A program made the position numbers and the translations under genes. Of a DNA stretch of 64,000 nt, positions 37,314 to 44,975 are shown one piece after another. Position 1 is the first letter of the stretch, and every line of letters starts with the position of its first letter. The stretch is taken from assembly GCA_964344305.1 (NCBI GenBank), contig CAYFMT010000003.1, positions 62,001 through 126,000 of the forward strand, in the 5' to 3' direction. The notes under the pieces were generated by a model, which was given only the letters and a program-made list of their open reading frames with translations, made no database searches and was not told where the DNA came from. Origin of the DNA: JABMOV01 sp964344305. Its GTDB lineage: Bacteria > Fidelibacterota > Marinisomatia > Marinisomatales > JABMOV01.

Positions 37314-38062
37314 GACTCACTGTTTTTATTACGGGTGCAAGCAGCGGTATTGGTGAATATCTGGCCTATCACTATGCTCGTCAGGGTTGCATCATTGGAT
37401 GTTTCGCTCGCCGGGAATCTCTACTGTTCGAAATTCAGGTAAAATGCAAGGACCTGGGTGGAACAGTGGTAGTATATCCCGGTGATACATCTAATGAAAT
37501 TCAGGTCAAATCGGCAATCGAGGATTTTGCAAGTCAACAAGGCAGACTTGATATTGTATATGCCAATGCAGGAATTGGAGGAGCCGATCCAATTTGGAAA
37601 GGTGAAACAAAAGGGATTCATCATATTCTAAATGTCAATATTCACGGTGTTGTAAATACCGTGTATCATGCGGTACCGATCATGATTAAACAACAGTCCG
37701 GAATGATTGGAGTGGTGAGTTCCGTCGCTGCTTTCAAAGGGTTACCTCGTCATGGGACCTATTCAGGATCAAAAGCGGCCATTCGGAAAATGGTGGATGG
37801 ATGGCGGTACGACCTTATTCGAAACAATATACAAATTACAACCATCCATCCCGGGTTCATCGATACGCCCATGGTGAAAAACAACAAATTCATGCCATTC
37901 CTCATGGATGTGGAAACGGCCGTAATAAAAATTGTCAAAGCAATGGAATCCGGTAGGAAATCCTATATTTTCCCCTGGCAGTGGCGATGGGTAATTCCCT
38001 TGATGAAAATTGTCCCAGACTGGGTGATAAATGCAATTTACCTTGGTAAAATAAAGAAATAA
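37310..38062 (+). CDS. SDR-family NAD(P)-dependent oxidoreductase (TTG start)
   Basis: 250 residues. The start is TTG at 37310, inside the TTGA overlap with the previous stop; no ATG is available before the nucleotide-binding motif VFITGASSGIGEYLAYHYA. Other classical SDR features are YANAGIGG, a catalytic Ser in VVSSVAAFKG, Y-x-x-x-K in GTYSGSKAAIRK and HPGFIDTPMV. All catalytic residues are present, unlike the SDR just upstream. The C-terminal hydrophobic end (WRWVIPLMKIVPDWVINAIY) resembles DltE/YqjQ-type SDRs that may sit at the membrane. Last gene of the operon; a strong terminator follows. Confidence 0.83.
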   Translation: MRLTVFITGASSGIGEYLAYHYARQGCIIGCFARRESLLFEIQVKCKDLGGTVVVYPGDTSNEIQVKSAIEDFASQQGRLDIVYANAGIGGADPIWKGETKGIHHILNVNIHGVVNTVYHAVPIMIKQQSGMIGVVSSVAAFKGLPRHGTYSGSKAAIRKMVDGWRYDLIRNNIQITTIHPGFIDTPMVKNNKFMPFLMDVETAVIKIVKAMESGRKSYIFPWQWRWVIPLMKIVPDWVINAIYLGKIKK

Positions 38063-38098
38063 AAAAACGCCACATTGAATCCATGTGGCGTTTTTCGT
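38061..38098. terminator. Bidirectional terminator between convergent operons
   Basis: The stem ACGCCACAT/ATGTGGCGT (38067-38075 and 38083-38091) has a 7-nt loop, with A-run and T-run flanks. It ends the amino-sugar operon (+) and the gene at 38115-41693 (-). Confidence 0.9.
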
Positions 38099-38114
38099 TT
38101 TATAGATTATTTGA

Positions 38115-41100
38115 TTATTTAATCAGCATCATCTTTCTGGTTTCTGAATAAGTGTCTGTCATCATTCTTATGAAATACACACCACTGGGATGTGAATCTG
38201 CGTTCCAGACAACCTTGTATTTTCCTGCAGGCTGATGTTCATGTATAAGTTGATCCACTTCGCGACCAAGTGTATTGTAGACAATCACCGATACAAATCC
38301 ATCCTCTGGTAGATCATACCTCAGCTCTGTAGTGGGATTAAATGGATTTGGATAGTTTTGCGACAACGCATAACTGTCGGGTATTTCCGCTCCGATTATG
38401 ATGGAAAGGATCTCTGTACTAACCTCGCTGGGATCACTTTCATTTCCATTGAAATCGGACGTGGTGACCATATACGAGTATGCATGACCTACAGTTACAT
38501 TTGCATCCACAAAAATGGTGTCACCAGTCATACCTAATTCAGTAAAAGCACCGTTATCCACTGACCTGTACAAGGAGAAATGGTGGAAGTCTTCTTCCAG
38601 AGCTGGTCTCCATGATAATATGACTTCACCATTGCCTGGTTGTACATCAGCCATGAGCCCAACGGGTGGCATTGGATGGAGGTTGTCTATGGAGTACCCG
38701 GCAAAGGGTTCTGAATCATAGAACTCCCACGGATTGAATGTGTGAGCCGTCACTCGGAAAATCGACCAGTAGGATTCATCCGGTCCGGTTATGTGGTTAG
38801 AATCAATCAATGTTGGTGCAACAACACTATAGGGTTCCATCCCATGATAGGGTACGGTTGTGATGTATTCCCAAAGCATGAAATCGTCGCCCTGCAACAG
38901 TCTCCATATACTGAATTCCGTCCAAGGCATATCACCAGGTGTATCTGCGGGATGCCATGCCACATGAACCTGTTTTCCCTGATCATTCCTCACATCAAAG
39001 ATCGCCATAATCTGCGGATTGTGCATTGGCTGATATATTTCAAGCACGACACTTGCGGTATCATATTCATCCACGTAGACCATTTCATATTGCGAATTTC
39101 CAAATCCTGGCGCATGGGCAATAACGTGGAAGGTATCGCTGGGAACATTCATGAAGAAATAACCATCAGTGGTGGTGGAAGCATAGCCCTCATAAAAATG
39201 TCCGAACGCATACACATCTGCACCAATGATGGGGGTACCCGTTTCTCCATCGTACACAAATCCCTCTATTCCAGCATTGGTAACAATTTCCTGTAAGTAG
39301 AAATCCATCTGGATATTGTTATTGTTGATGTCTATTAATTCCATTCCCTGGATATAGCCATCCTTCCACACATGGAGGCCGTACATTCCATTTGGGAGGT
39401 CGAATTCGTAGTAACCATCAGGACCCGTCCACATTTCGTTCCAGAATGAGTCATTTCCAACCTGAACTTGAGCATCCGCCAATGGAGAACCATTTTGATC
39501 ATATATATATCCGAAGACCATTCCATCCACGGCAAATTGATCCAGGTAGAAATCCATCTGCAATGTATTGTTTTGGATAACAACATGTTCAAAGGTCTGC
39601 AGATAATAGCCTTCAGCACCAACATTCACAGTGTACTCACCGTTTGGGAGCGGTAAATAATAACTCCCATCTTCCCAGGTACCTGTTCCAAATCCATCCA
39701 TATTGTTGTGAGCATTGACCCACGCTATTGGAAGGGGATCCATTGTAGCAGCATCGAAAACCATTCCTTCTATACCACCAGCAACGGTTGAGAGGTAAAT
39801 ATCAGCATTCATGTTTCCGGAAAATACAGGATTGGGATCAGAGTCAACGACAATATTGGGTGGCAAGTCATCCCAGTCTATTCCAATATGGTACCCACCA
39901 AATTGATCTGCCATGGATGATACGGGTAATTCAAAGTATCCATTGTAATTCACCATGGTGGACGTCCATCCAATTTCGGACCAACCATTCATATCCACGC
40001 CACCCCATGGGGTACCGTCAAGGTATACGGTTCCGGCAATGAGATTGTCTGTGGAGTAAGCCATGAATTCTACCCAGAGAGTATCATCCTCAAATACGTC
40101 TACTGTTATGCCCTGTGGAACCAGAAAGTCTGGAAGCAGATCCCAGTCATGCAGACCCAGGTCCCAGGTTCCTTCTTCGAGTCCGATGAAAAAGTATCCA
40201 TCTTCGTCCGTATCACTGAAATAGGGTTCATCCTTTACATGGACTTCAACATCCGGTATGGGCGTTCCCATTTCATCAAGAACTAATCCTTCAACACCTG
40301 ATGTTGGAAGGTAAAAATAGAAATCAAATCCCATGAGGTGATCCACAACCGGTATATCAAAGTATGACGTGTCGGGGACCATACCGCCTGTAACATTAAT
40401 GTAATCAAATGCCATGAGTGACCACAATCCTGAATCCGGCACAAAGTTCTGGAAGTTCCCACTGGCATCCGTCACCGTCATCCACTCATCGGATTCTTCA
40501 TCATCTCCCTCCATAGGGAATGAAATGATAATGATGTTGGCCATTGGGGGATCCACCTGGCCTGAGAATGAAAATGGGCTTTCCATTGGATCAATATGCA
40601 GCGAAGCAACGTCAGAACTTGAATCCTCTATTGCTTTATAGAAAAGTGTCAGGTTTGAAACCATGTGGGGTCCATCGCTGTCATCAATATATTCTTCATA
40701 AATCCCCATAGCAGGGTTTTCGTCATCCATGCCATTATCTACTATACTATGATATTCTTCCAGGTTGAAGTCCATGGCAGGATCCAAAATGCCATCCCCA
40801 TCCATATCAATCCACATTTCAGCATCAGCCTCGTAGACACCATCAGGAAAATCAACAGTAATGGTAAAGGGTTCTCCCTGAAGGATGATAGCATCATCCA
40901 TACCATTGATGAGTACATCAATTCCATCAGTTGTTGTTCCACCACTGCCTTCAAAATCTGTGGACCCATCATCCTGATAAGCATAGTTGAATTCGATCCA
41001 TGGATTATTCCAATCAAGACCGGCTGAACCTGTGATCTCAACCAGAACGTAGTGGTGTGTGGTGCGCGTAAATACAACCCAGAGATTCCCTGGTTCTACA

Positions 41101-41693
41101 GGTTGGCCACCATTTCCACCCTGCCAGTCCCACGAGATGTCTGTCCAGGTTCCTGTACCTGTATCAGGCACAGACGACACCATATCCATGGAGCTGTCTG
41201 GTGACAGGTAAAAAAGCGGACTTGGATTAGCAAACGCTGTTCCTAACCAGCTGTCGCTTCCAAAGTTTGCTCCTTCATTCCCTGACAGGATTATATCCAT
41301 TCCGAGGGTATCAGACCCATTCATCCCGGTAGCGAAATTGAAATACAGTGAGTCGGGATGATTGGCGATTCGACCTGATCCGTAGAAGACACTTCGGTTT
41401 TCCTCTCGAGAATTGCCAGACCGGTCTGTCCATCCCATGGATAAATCCGGCAGTGAAATTTTCCTCGTTTGAGGACGTATCTTATGTTGATCAGTCGAGA
41501 TTTTTTCAGCAGTCGAAAAATGCTGAAACAGGTTTGATTGGTCATGCATCAGTTTCATTTGCTGCATGTCTTGTTGAATGTCAACTGGAGACTGTTGGAT
41601 TGCTTCTGTTTCCCCGGCCATCATCATAGAACAAAACACCATGATTGAAATACCCAGGACAGTTCTCATTGACTTCATGTATTTAGTAAACAT
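38115..41693 (-). CDS. Large secreted protein with repeated carboxypeptidase-regulatory-like domains, FN3 and sorting domain
   Basis: 1,192 residues from the ATG at 41693. AAGGAGAG sits 7 bases upstream of this codon but almost touches an in-frame GTG at 41699, so the ATG is preferred. Signal peptide (MRTVLGISIMVFCSMMMAG) and a roughly 350-residue N-terminal region of unknown fold are followed by at least six carboxypeptidase-regulatory-like or SdrD-B-like repeats (VEGLVLDEMGTPIPDVEVHV, IEGMVFDAATMDPLPIAWVN, VFGYIYDQNGSPLADAQVQV, IEGFVYDGETGTPIIGADVY). FN3-like domains (PPVGLMADVQPGNGEVILSW) and a Por sorting domain (LSQNYPNPFNPTTELRY, ending TRKMMLIK) complete it. Likely a cell-surface adhesive or stalk-like protein. 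A perfect FNR-type palindrome lies about 110 bases upstream. Confidence 0.83.
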   Translation of the reverse strand: MFTKYMKSMRTVLGISIMVFCSMMMAGETEAIQQSPVDIQQDMQQMKLMHDQSNLFQHFSTAEKISTDQHKIRPQTRKISLPDLSMGWTDRSGNSREENRSVFYGSGRIANHPDSLYFNFATGMNGSDTLGMDIILSGNEGANFGSDSWLGTAFANPSPLFYLSPDSSMDMVSSVPDTGTGTWTDISWDWQGGNGGQPVEPGNLWVVFTRTTHHYVLVEITGSAGLDWNNPWIEFNYAYQDDGSTDFEGSGGTTTDGIDVLINGMDDAIILQGEPFTITVDFPDGVYEADAEMWIDMDGDGILDPAMDFNLEEYHSIVDNGMDDENPAMGIYEEYIDDSDGPHMVSNLTLFYKAIEDSSSDVASLHIDPMESPFSFSGQVDPPMANIIIISFPMEGDDEESDEWMTVTDASGNFQNFVPDSGLWSLMAFDYINVTGGMVPDTSYFDIPVVDHLMGFDFYFYLPTSGVEGLVLDEMGTPIPDVEVHVKDEPYFSDTDEDGYFFIGLEEGTWDLGLHDWDLLPDFLVPQGITVDVFEDDTLWVEFMAYSTDNLIAGTVYLDGTPWGGVDMNGWSEIGWTSTMVNYNGYFELPVSSMADQFGGYHIGIDWDDLPPNIVVDSDPNPVFSGNMNADIYLSTVAGGIEGMVFDAATMDPLPIAWVNAHNNMDGFGTGTWEDGSYYLPLPNGEYTVNVGAEGYYLQTFEHVVIQNNTLQMDFYLDQFAVDGMVFGYIYDQNGSPLADAQVQVGNDSFWNEMWTGPDGYYEFDLPNGMYGLHVWKDGYIQGMELIDINNNNIQMDFYLQEIVTNAGIEGFVYDGETGTPIIGADVYAFGHFYEGYASTTTDGYFFMNVPSDTFHVIAHAPGFGNSQYEMVYVDEYDTASVVLEIYQPMHNPQIMAIFDVRNDQGKQVHVAWHPADTPGDMPWTEFSIWRLLQGDDFMLWEYITTVPYHGMEPYSVVAPTLIDSNHITGPDESYWSIFRVTAHTFNPWEFYDSEPFAGYSIDNLHPMPPVGLMADVQPGNGEVILSWRPALEEDFHHFSLYRSVDNGAFTELGMTGDTIFVDANVTVGHAYSYMVTTSDFNGNESDPSEVSTEILSIIIGAEIPDSYALSQNYPNPFNPTTELRYDLPEDGFVSVIVYNTLGREVDQLIHEHQPAGKYKVVWNADSHPSGVYFIRMMTDTYSETRKMMLIK

Positions 41694-41794
41694 CTTCACT
41701 CTCCTTGTCCGACGATTAAATGTGGAAAAACTTACCGGACTATCCGATTTGGGATTGTGATAATAGTCACTGTAAATCTGAGAGTATGGTTTTG

Positions 41795-41810
41795 TTTGAT
41801 CTAGATCAAA
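41795..41810. promoter_or_regulatory. Perfect FNR-type palindrome
   Basis: TTTGATCTAGATCAAA is a 16-bp perfect palindrome and contains the FNR/Dnr consensus TTGAT-N4-ATCAA exactly (41796-41809). It overlaps the last codons of the pterin dehydratase gene. A minus-strand TATTAT (41765-41760) downstream could be the -10 of the gene at 38115-41693, which puts the palindrome near -49. Oxygen or nitrosative control by a CRP/FNR regulator is inferred. Confidence 0.5.
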
Positions 41811-42090
41811 TCAGGAAGGATTGATCGGCGAATTTTGCCAGATCAAAATCAAGATGGGTGATTCCATTTGCATCATGGGTGGACAGGGAAACAGTCACCT
41901 GACAATATCCAATTAATATATCAGGATGGTGACCCATTGTTTCAGCCTGTTCTGCAAGTTTATTCACAAATGAAATACTATCAAGATAGGACTCAAATTG
42001 GAACGTCTTTTCAATGACCTCTCCTGTATATGACCATTCAGGAAAGTCATTGAGTCGTTGTTTAATATCTGCTTCTGTGAAAGGGTTCAT
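41806..42090 (-). CDS. phhB: 4a-hydroxytetrahydrobiopterin dehydratase
   Basis: 94 residues, the usual length. Pterin-4a-carbinolamine dehydratase signature: AEQAETMGHHPDILIGYCQV with the catalytic His pair, then STHDANGITHLDFDLA. It dehydrates 4a-hydroxytetrahydrobiopterin after aromatic amino-acid hydroxylation; many bacteria without such hydroxylases use it in pterin or molybdopterin housekeeping. No phenylalanine hydroxylase gene is in the window. It begins one base after the stop of the MATE gene, so they share a transcript. Confidence 0.92.
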   Translation of the reverse strand: MNPFTEADIKQRLNDFPEWSYTGEVIEKTFQFESYLDSISFVNKLAEQAETMGHHPDILIGYCQVTVSLSTHDANGITHLDFDLAKFADQSFLI

Positions 42091-42091
42091 A

Positions 42092-43438
42092 CTATGTTGC
42101 CGGGATCAGTTTCTGAAACACTGACCGAAGCCAGATAACACTAATGGTTATGGCCACAACCGAAGATACCATCATGGAATACCAAACCCATTCCACAGGT
42201 TTACCCATGACTTGAGTAAATAGGATGGCAAGAGGGACCGAAACTATGAGTACACGGGTAAGCGTGATGATCAATTGGGGCATACCGTATCCCAATCCCT
42301 GCAAGGTTCGACCAACATTCATCCCGATAGAAATCAATGGATAAATAATGCTGATCAATTTCAGGTATTTAGTTCCAATCGCCAGGATTGCCTCGTTTTC
42401 AGTGAAAATAGTCATGATCCATGGCGATGAAATAAAAATAATGACCGATAGGACCACCGTAATTGTGAAGGCGCGACTAATGCCATACCGAACGGTTATT
42501 TTCAACAGATCAAACTCCTTTGCACCGTAAAACATACCAACAAGTGTTGTTAGAGCCGTTCCAATTCCCATGATGGGCAGAAAAATAATCATGTCGACAC
42601 GACCAGCAACCTGGTAGGCCGCCACTGCTTCAGATGAAAATGAAGCAAGAATTCTGTTAAATACACCCCCACCTGTTGCCATAATGACCATGGATAGGGA
42701 TGCAGGAATGCCTACCTTGATGATATCTAGAATGATTTCACTTGAAAAATGAAAATCCTTCATTTTGAAAGAGACATAGGTATGATCTTTGACGAAAAGC
42801 ATGTATGAAAATATAAGGAATACGGTTATTTGACTGATGGCAGTTGCGACCGCGGCCCCCTGTACACCCATTTCCAGATAAAAAATAAAGAATGGATCAA
42901 GGATAATATTCAAAATCGTTCCAAATCCTGCTACATACATGGGGAGTTTCATATCCCCCTCTCCGGATAGAATGGATCGAAAGAAACCAGAGAAAACCAT
43001 AAACGGCAAACCCAAGCATATGATTTTCAGGTATTGCCAGCCATAAATCAGTATCTGGTTTTCCGCTCCAAGGAATTGAAGCATGGTTTCACCTCGCCAG
43101 AAACCAATCCCACTGAGTGTTGTGCTAATGAGTAGAGCAATTAACAGTGCGTGCTCTGCAGCATTGTCAGCGCTCCTTTTCCGATCTGCTCCAATGTACC
43201 GTGCTATGGTTGCCGTTACGCCTGCACCAAGTCCCATGGTCATTCCAAGTACCAGGAAGAACAGTGGCATATTAAAGGCAACAGCAGCGATGGCATCTCC
43301 ACCAAGGCGGCCAATGAAAATCATATCAACGACAGTATAAACCGTGTGGACAGCCATCCCTGTCATGACGGGGATGGCCAATGTCCAAATTGCTTTCTTG
43401 GGATTGCTTTTAAATGTATCCAGGCGTGATGTTTTCAT
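42092..43438 (-). CDS. MATE-family efflux transporter
   Basis: 448 residues, twelve predicted helices in two homologous halves. Typical MATE features: AIWTLAIPVMTGMAVHTVY, a first-helix IDMIFIGRLGG-like segment (DMIFIGRLGGDAIAAVAF), and the second-half repeat ISRAFTITVVLSVI with LQGLGYGMPQ. Such proteins export cationic drugs, flavins or dyes driven by Na+ or H+. The subgroup resembles NorM/DinF-like carriers; substrate unknown. No strong ribosome site is seen. The 129-base gap upstream carries the terminator-like hairpin of the redox operon. Confidence 0.88.
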   Translation of the reverse strand: MKTSRLDTFKSNPKKAIWTLAIPVMTGMAVHTVYTVVDMIFIGRLGGDAIAAVAFNMPLFFLVLGMTMGLGAGVTATIARYIGADRKRSADNAAEHALLIALLISTTLSGIGFWRGETMLQFLGAENQILIYGWQYLKIICLGLPFMVFSGFFRSILSGEGDMKLPMYVAGFGTILNIILDPFFIFYLEMGVQGAAVATAISQITVFLIFSYMLFVKDHTYVSFKMKDFHFSSEIILDIIKVGIPASLSMVIMATGGGVFNRILASFSSEAVAAYQVAGRVDMIIFLPIMGIGTALTTLVGMFYGAKEFDLLKITVRYGISRAFTITVVLSVIIFISSPWIMTIFTENEAILAIGTKYLKLISIIYPLISIGMNVGRTLQGLGYGMPQLIITLTRVLIVSVPLAILFTQVMGKPVEWVWYSMMVSSVVAITISVIWLRSVFQKLIPAT

Positions 43439-43533
43439 TGGTACTGCATTTGTTGGAGGCGGCGAATATACACACGGACTTCCCTATGGTATCCGATACT
43501 ATTTAGATCAATGTAATAATAGTCGATGCGATA

Positions 43534-43560
43534 AAATGGAAACCACCAACGGTGGTTGAG
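43534..43560 (-). terminator. Weak terminator-like hairpin after fmdB-like gene
   Basis: The stem AACCACC/GGTGGTT (43541-43547 and 43551-43557), with a 3-nt loop, is followed on the minus strand by TTTCCATTTT, an interrupted T-run. It lies 10 bases past the stop at 43568. Confidence 0.5.
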
Positions 43561-43567
43561 ATTATCC

Positions 43568-43777
43568 TCAGGTAAACCCGGAAGATGGGTTGCAACCAGC
43601 CCCTGATGAGATTGTACTTCCTTTTCCTACAGAAACCATGGGGGCACTTAGCAATCGTTTGGATGTCCTTTCTCCGCAATTCGGACATGATATTTCGCTG
43701 TCATCAACAGAACTGGAAAAAACCAGTTCCTCAAATACATGCTCACAAGTCAAGCATTTATAATCAAACATCGGCAT
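43568..43777 (-). CDS. FmdB-family zinc-ribbon protein
   Basis: 69 residues. The N-terminus MPMFDYKCLTCEHVFEELV matches the FmdB/CxxC_CxxC_SSSS family, with zinc-ribbon cysteines Cys8, Cys11, Cys31 and Cys34 (SCPNCGE), then a Ser/Gly-rich tail. FmdB-like proteins are small, often linked to redox or sulfur metabolism; exact role unknown. The ribosome site AGGAG lies 9 bases before the ATG. The reading frame that continues beyond the UGA of the upstream small ORF ends inside the first codons of this gene. Confidence 0.85.
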   Translation of the reverse strand: MPMFDYKCLTCEHVFEELVFSSSVDDSEISCPNCGERTSKRLLSAPMVSVGKGSTISSGAGCNPSSGFT

Positions 43778-43946
43778 GAGATTTTTCTCCTGCTTCTCTT
43801 GGTGAGTTCTTTTTGGCTTCGTTCATTTCATCCACCGGATGCATAGTTGGAGACTGTCATGTAGGCACTCCCATTTTTGGCAGTACAATTCTGTTTATTA
43901 CATACCACGCTGCAAAAATGAGGATGATGGACAACGTGTCGCTCAT
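43764..43946 (-). CDS. Small membrane protein, possible selenoprotein (in-frame UGA at 43859-43857)
   Basis: The ATG at 43946 overlaps the DUF302 stop as ATGA. It opens 29 codons with one hydrophobic helix (MSDTLSIILIFAAWYVINRI, then VLPKMGVPT), followed by TGA. Past that TGA the frame stays open for 30 more codons (QSPTMHPVDEMNEAKKN and on to a TGA at 43764), ending over the fmdB-like start, as expected for a tightly packed operon. A CATCC-GGT-GGATG hairpin (43829-43841) begins 15 bases after the UGA, with its G-led loop about 20 bases downstream, within the range for bacterial SECIS elements. Conservative reading: a 29-residue protein, 43857-43946. Alternative reading: a 60-residue protein with Sec30. 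No Sec machinery is in the window. Confidence 0.5.
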
Positions 43947-44329
43947 ACAGCATCCACAGATTCCTTCAGGAGTGCATTGACATGTTGTGCGACTTCATCC
44001 ATGCCATCTATCTCAGTAATGGATAGCATTTTCCGAGCATCAATGGCTGAAATTGTTGTTGTTGTGTCCTCATTCTCCCAGAGGATAACATTGCATGGCA
44101 ACAACAATCCCACTTCCAATTCTGTTTTAAGTGCCTGATGGGCTATGGGTGGATTACATGCTCCAAGGATTTTGTATTTTTGAAATGAGACATCAAGTTT
44201 CTCTTTCATGGTCTTTTTGACATCAATTTCCGTAATGACCCCAAACCCATTTGACTTCAATGTCTCACGAATCTTTTCATCTGCCTTTTCGAATGGCATG
44301 GAAATCTGTCTCTGATACCCATAATTCAT
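43943..44329 (-). CDS. DUF302-domain protein
   Basis: 128 residues from the ATG at 44329, one base after the stop of the DUF6132-like gene; an upstream in-frame start at 44386 lies inside that gene. DUF302 (TT1751-like) signature: FGVITEIDVKKTMKEKL, then ILGACNPPIAHQALKTE and VGLLLPCNVILWE. The family is small, cytosolic and of unknown function, commonly next to thioredoxin- or rhodanese-type genes; the Cys in GACNPP and in LPCNV may be reactive. The ATGA overlap links it to the small membrane ORF downstream. Confidence 0.85.
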   Translation of the reverse strand: MNYGYQRQISMPFEKADEKIRETLKSNGFGVITEIDVKKTMKEKLDVSFQKYKILGACNPPIAHQALKTELEVGLLLPCNVILWENEDTTTTISAIDARKMLSITEIDGMDEVAQHVNALLKESVDAV

Positions 44330-44330
44330 A

Positions 44331-44540
44331 TTAATTCTTTTCTCGTTTATCGGAAGGAAATGCCCATAACAATCCCACCAATGCACCGTAAGCCGTAGAG
44401 TTTAACGGATCGCTGGTAATACCGCAGGTTCCTGTCCTACATCCAATAAAGGCGTAAAAACCATACCCTAATACGGCACCGATGAGAACACCGAGACTCA
44501 TGGCCTTCCAACGTGCTTTAATGTTTTGAATAAGTTTCAT
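44331..44540 (-). CDS. DUF6132-like small membrane protein
   Basis: 69 residues. One helix (MSLGVLIGAVLGYGFYAFIG) is followed by GCRTGTCGITSDPLNSTAYG and a second helix. The conserved pair Cys34 and Cys39 and the C-x-I-T-S-x-P core match the DUF6132/YtxH-like family found beside thioredoxin and rhodanese genes. Likely an inner-membrane thiol-redox component. AAAGGA precedes the ATG. It overlaps the end of the DUF1858 gene by 23 bases. Confidence 0.78.
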   Translation of the reverse strand: MKLIQNIKARWKAMSLGVLIGAVLGYGFYAFIGCRTGTCGITSDPLNSTAYGALVGLLWAFPSDKREKN

Positions 44541-44718
44541 TTAATCCTTTGATGATGGAATCAATATTTGTTACACCTTTTTCTTCAGCCTGTTCTCGAA
44601 TGGTGCCCCAGATGGGTTCGCCGCATCGAATGCATACTATACCGGATTCTGCAAGTGGACGTACAGCTTCTGGATAGTCACGAACCACATCTTCAATGTA
44701 CATGTCTGCTGTAATCAA
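44518..44718 (-). CDS. DUF1858 (hybrid-cluster-associated redox disulfide) protein, TTG start
   Basis: 66 residues. The start is TTG at 44718, with AAGGAAG at the right distance; it recovers the usual family opening (ITADMYIEDVVRDYPEAV), whereas the ATG at 44703 would cut it. The redox motif is IVCIRCGEPIWGT (Cys29, Cys32). The DUF1858 family is often found with hybrid-cluster (prismane) proteins and sulfur metabolism. It is 11 bases downstream of the anti-sigma stop. Confidence 0.82.
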   Translation of the reverse strand: MITADMYIEDVVRDYPEAVRPLAESGIVCIRCGEPIWGTIREQAEEKGVTNIDSIIKGLNETYSKH

Positions 44719-44729
44719 TATCTGCTTCC

Positions 44730-44975
44730 TTATTTTAAATCCAGCACTTTGAAAAGTCGATCTGATACATCCTCAGGAATTTCCTGATCACTCTCCGCTG
44801 ATCGATACAGCTTTATTGTCTGCTGGACACTGTCCACATAAATTTTACAATCTGGACATTCTTCCATATGATTGGCCACTTCCTGGATAATGTCTGCATC
44901 GAAATTTTTCCCTAGCTGTATCTCAACCATATCCAGAATGTCTTTTTTGTGATGATGTCCAGGTTTATGCTTCAT
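44730..44975 (-). CDS. Soluble zinc-finger anti-sigma factor (zf-HC2)
   Basis: 81 residues from the ATG at 44975, which overlaps the sigma gene by 11 bases; the ATG at 44990 would only add residues over the sigma C-terminus. The zinc-binding anti-sigma motif is H-x3-C-x2-C in NHMEECPDC (His36, Cys40, Cys43). A His cluster (KPGHHHKK) is at the N-terminus. No transmembrane helix is present, so it is a cytosolic ZAS-type factor, in which thiol oxidation can release the sigma factor (as with RsrA). That fits the redox genes downstream. Confidence 0.82.
   Translation of the reverse strand: MKHKPGHHHKKDILDMVEIQLGKNFDADIIQEVANHMEECPDCKIYVDSVQQTIKLYRSAESDQEIPEDVSDRLFKVLDLK

Noticed and set aside
38742..39296. 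184-codon plus-strand open frame
   Set aside because: It lies antisense inside the large secreted protein at 38115-41693, with no ribosome site or known domain.
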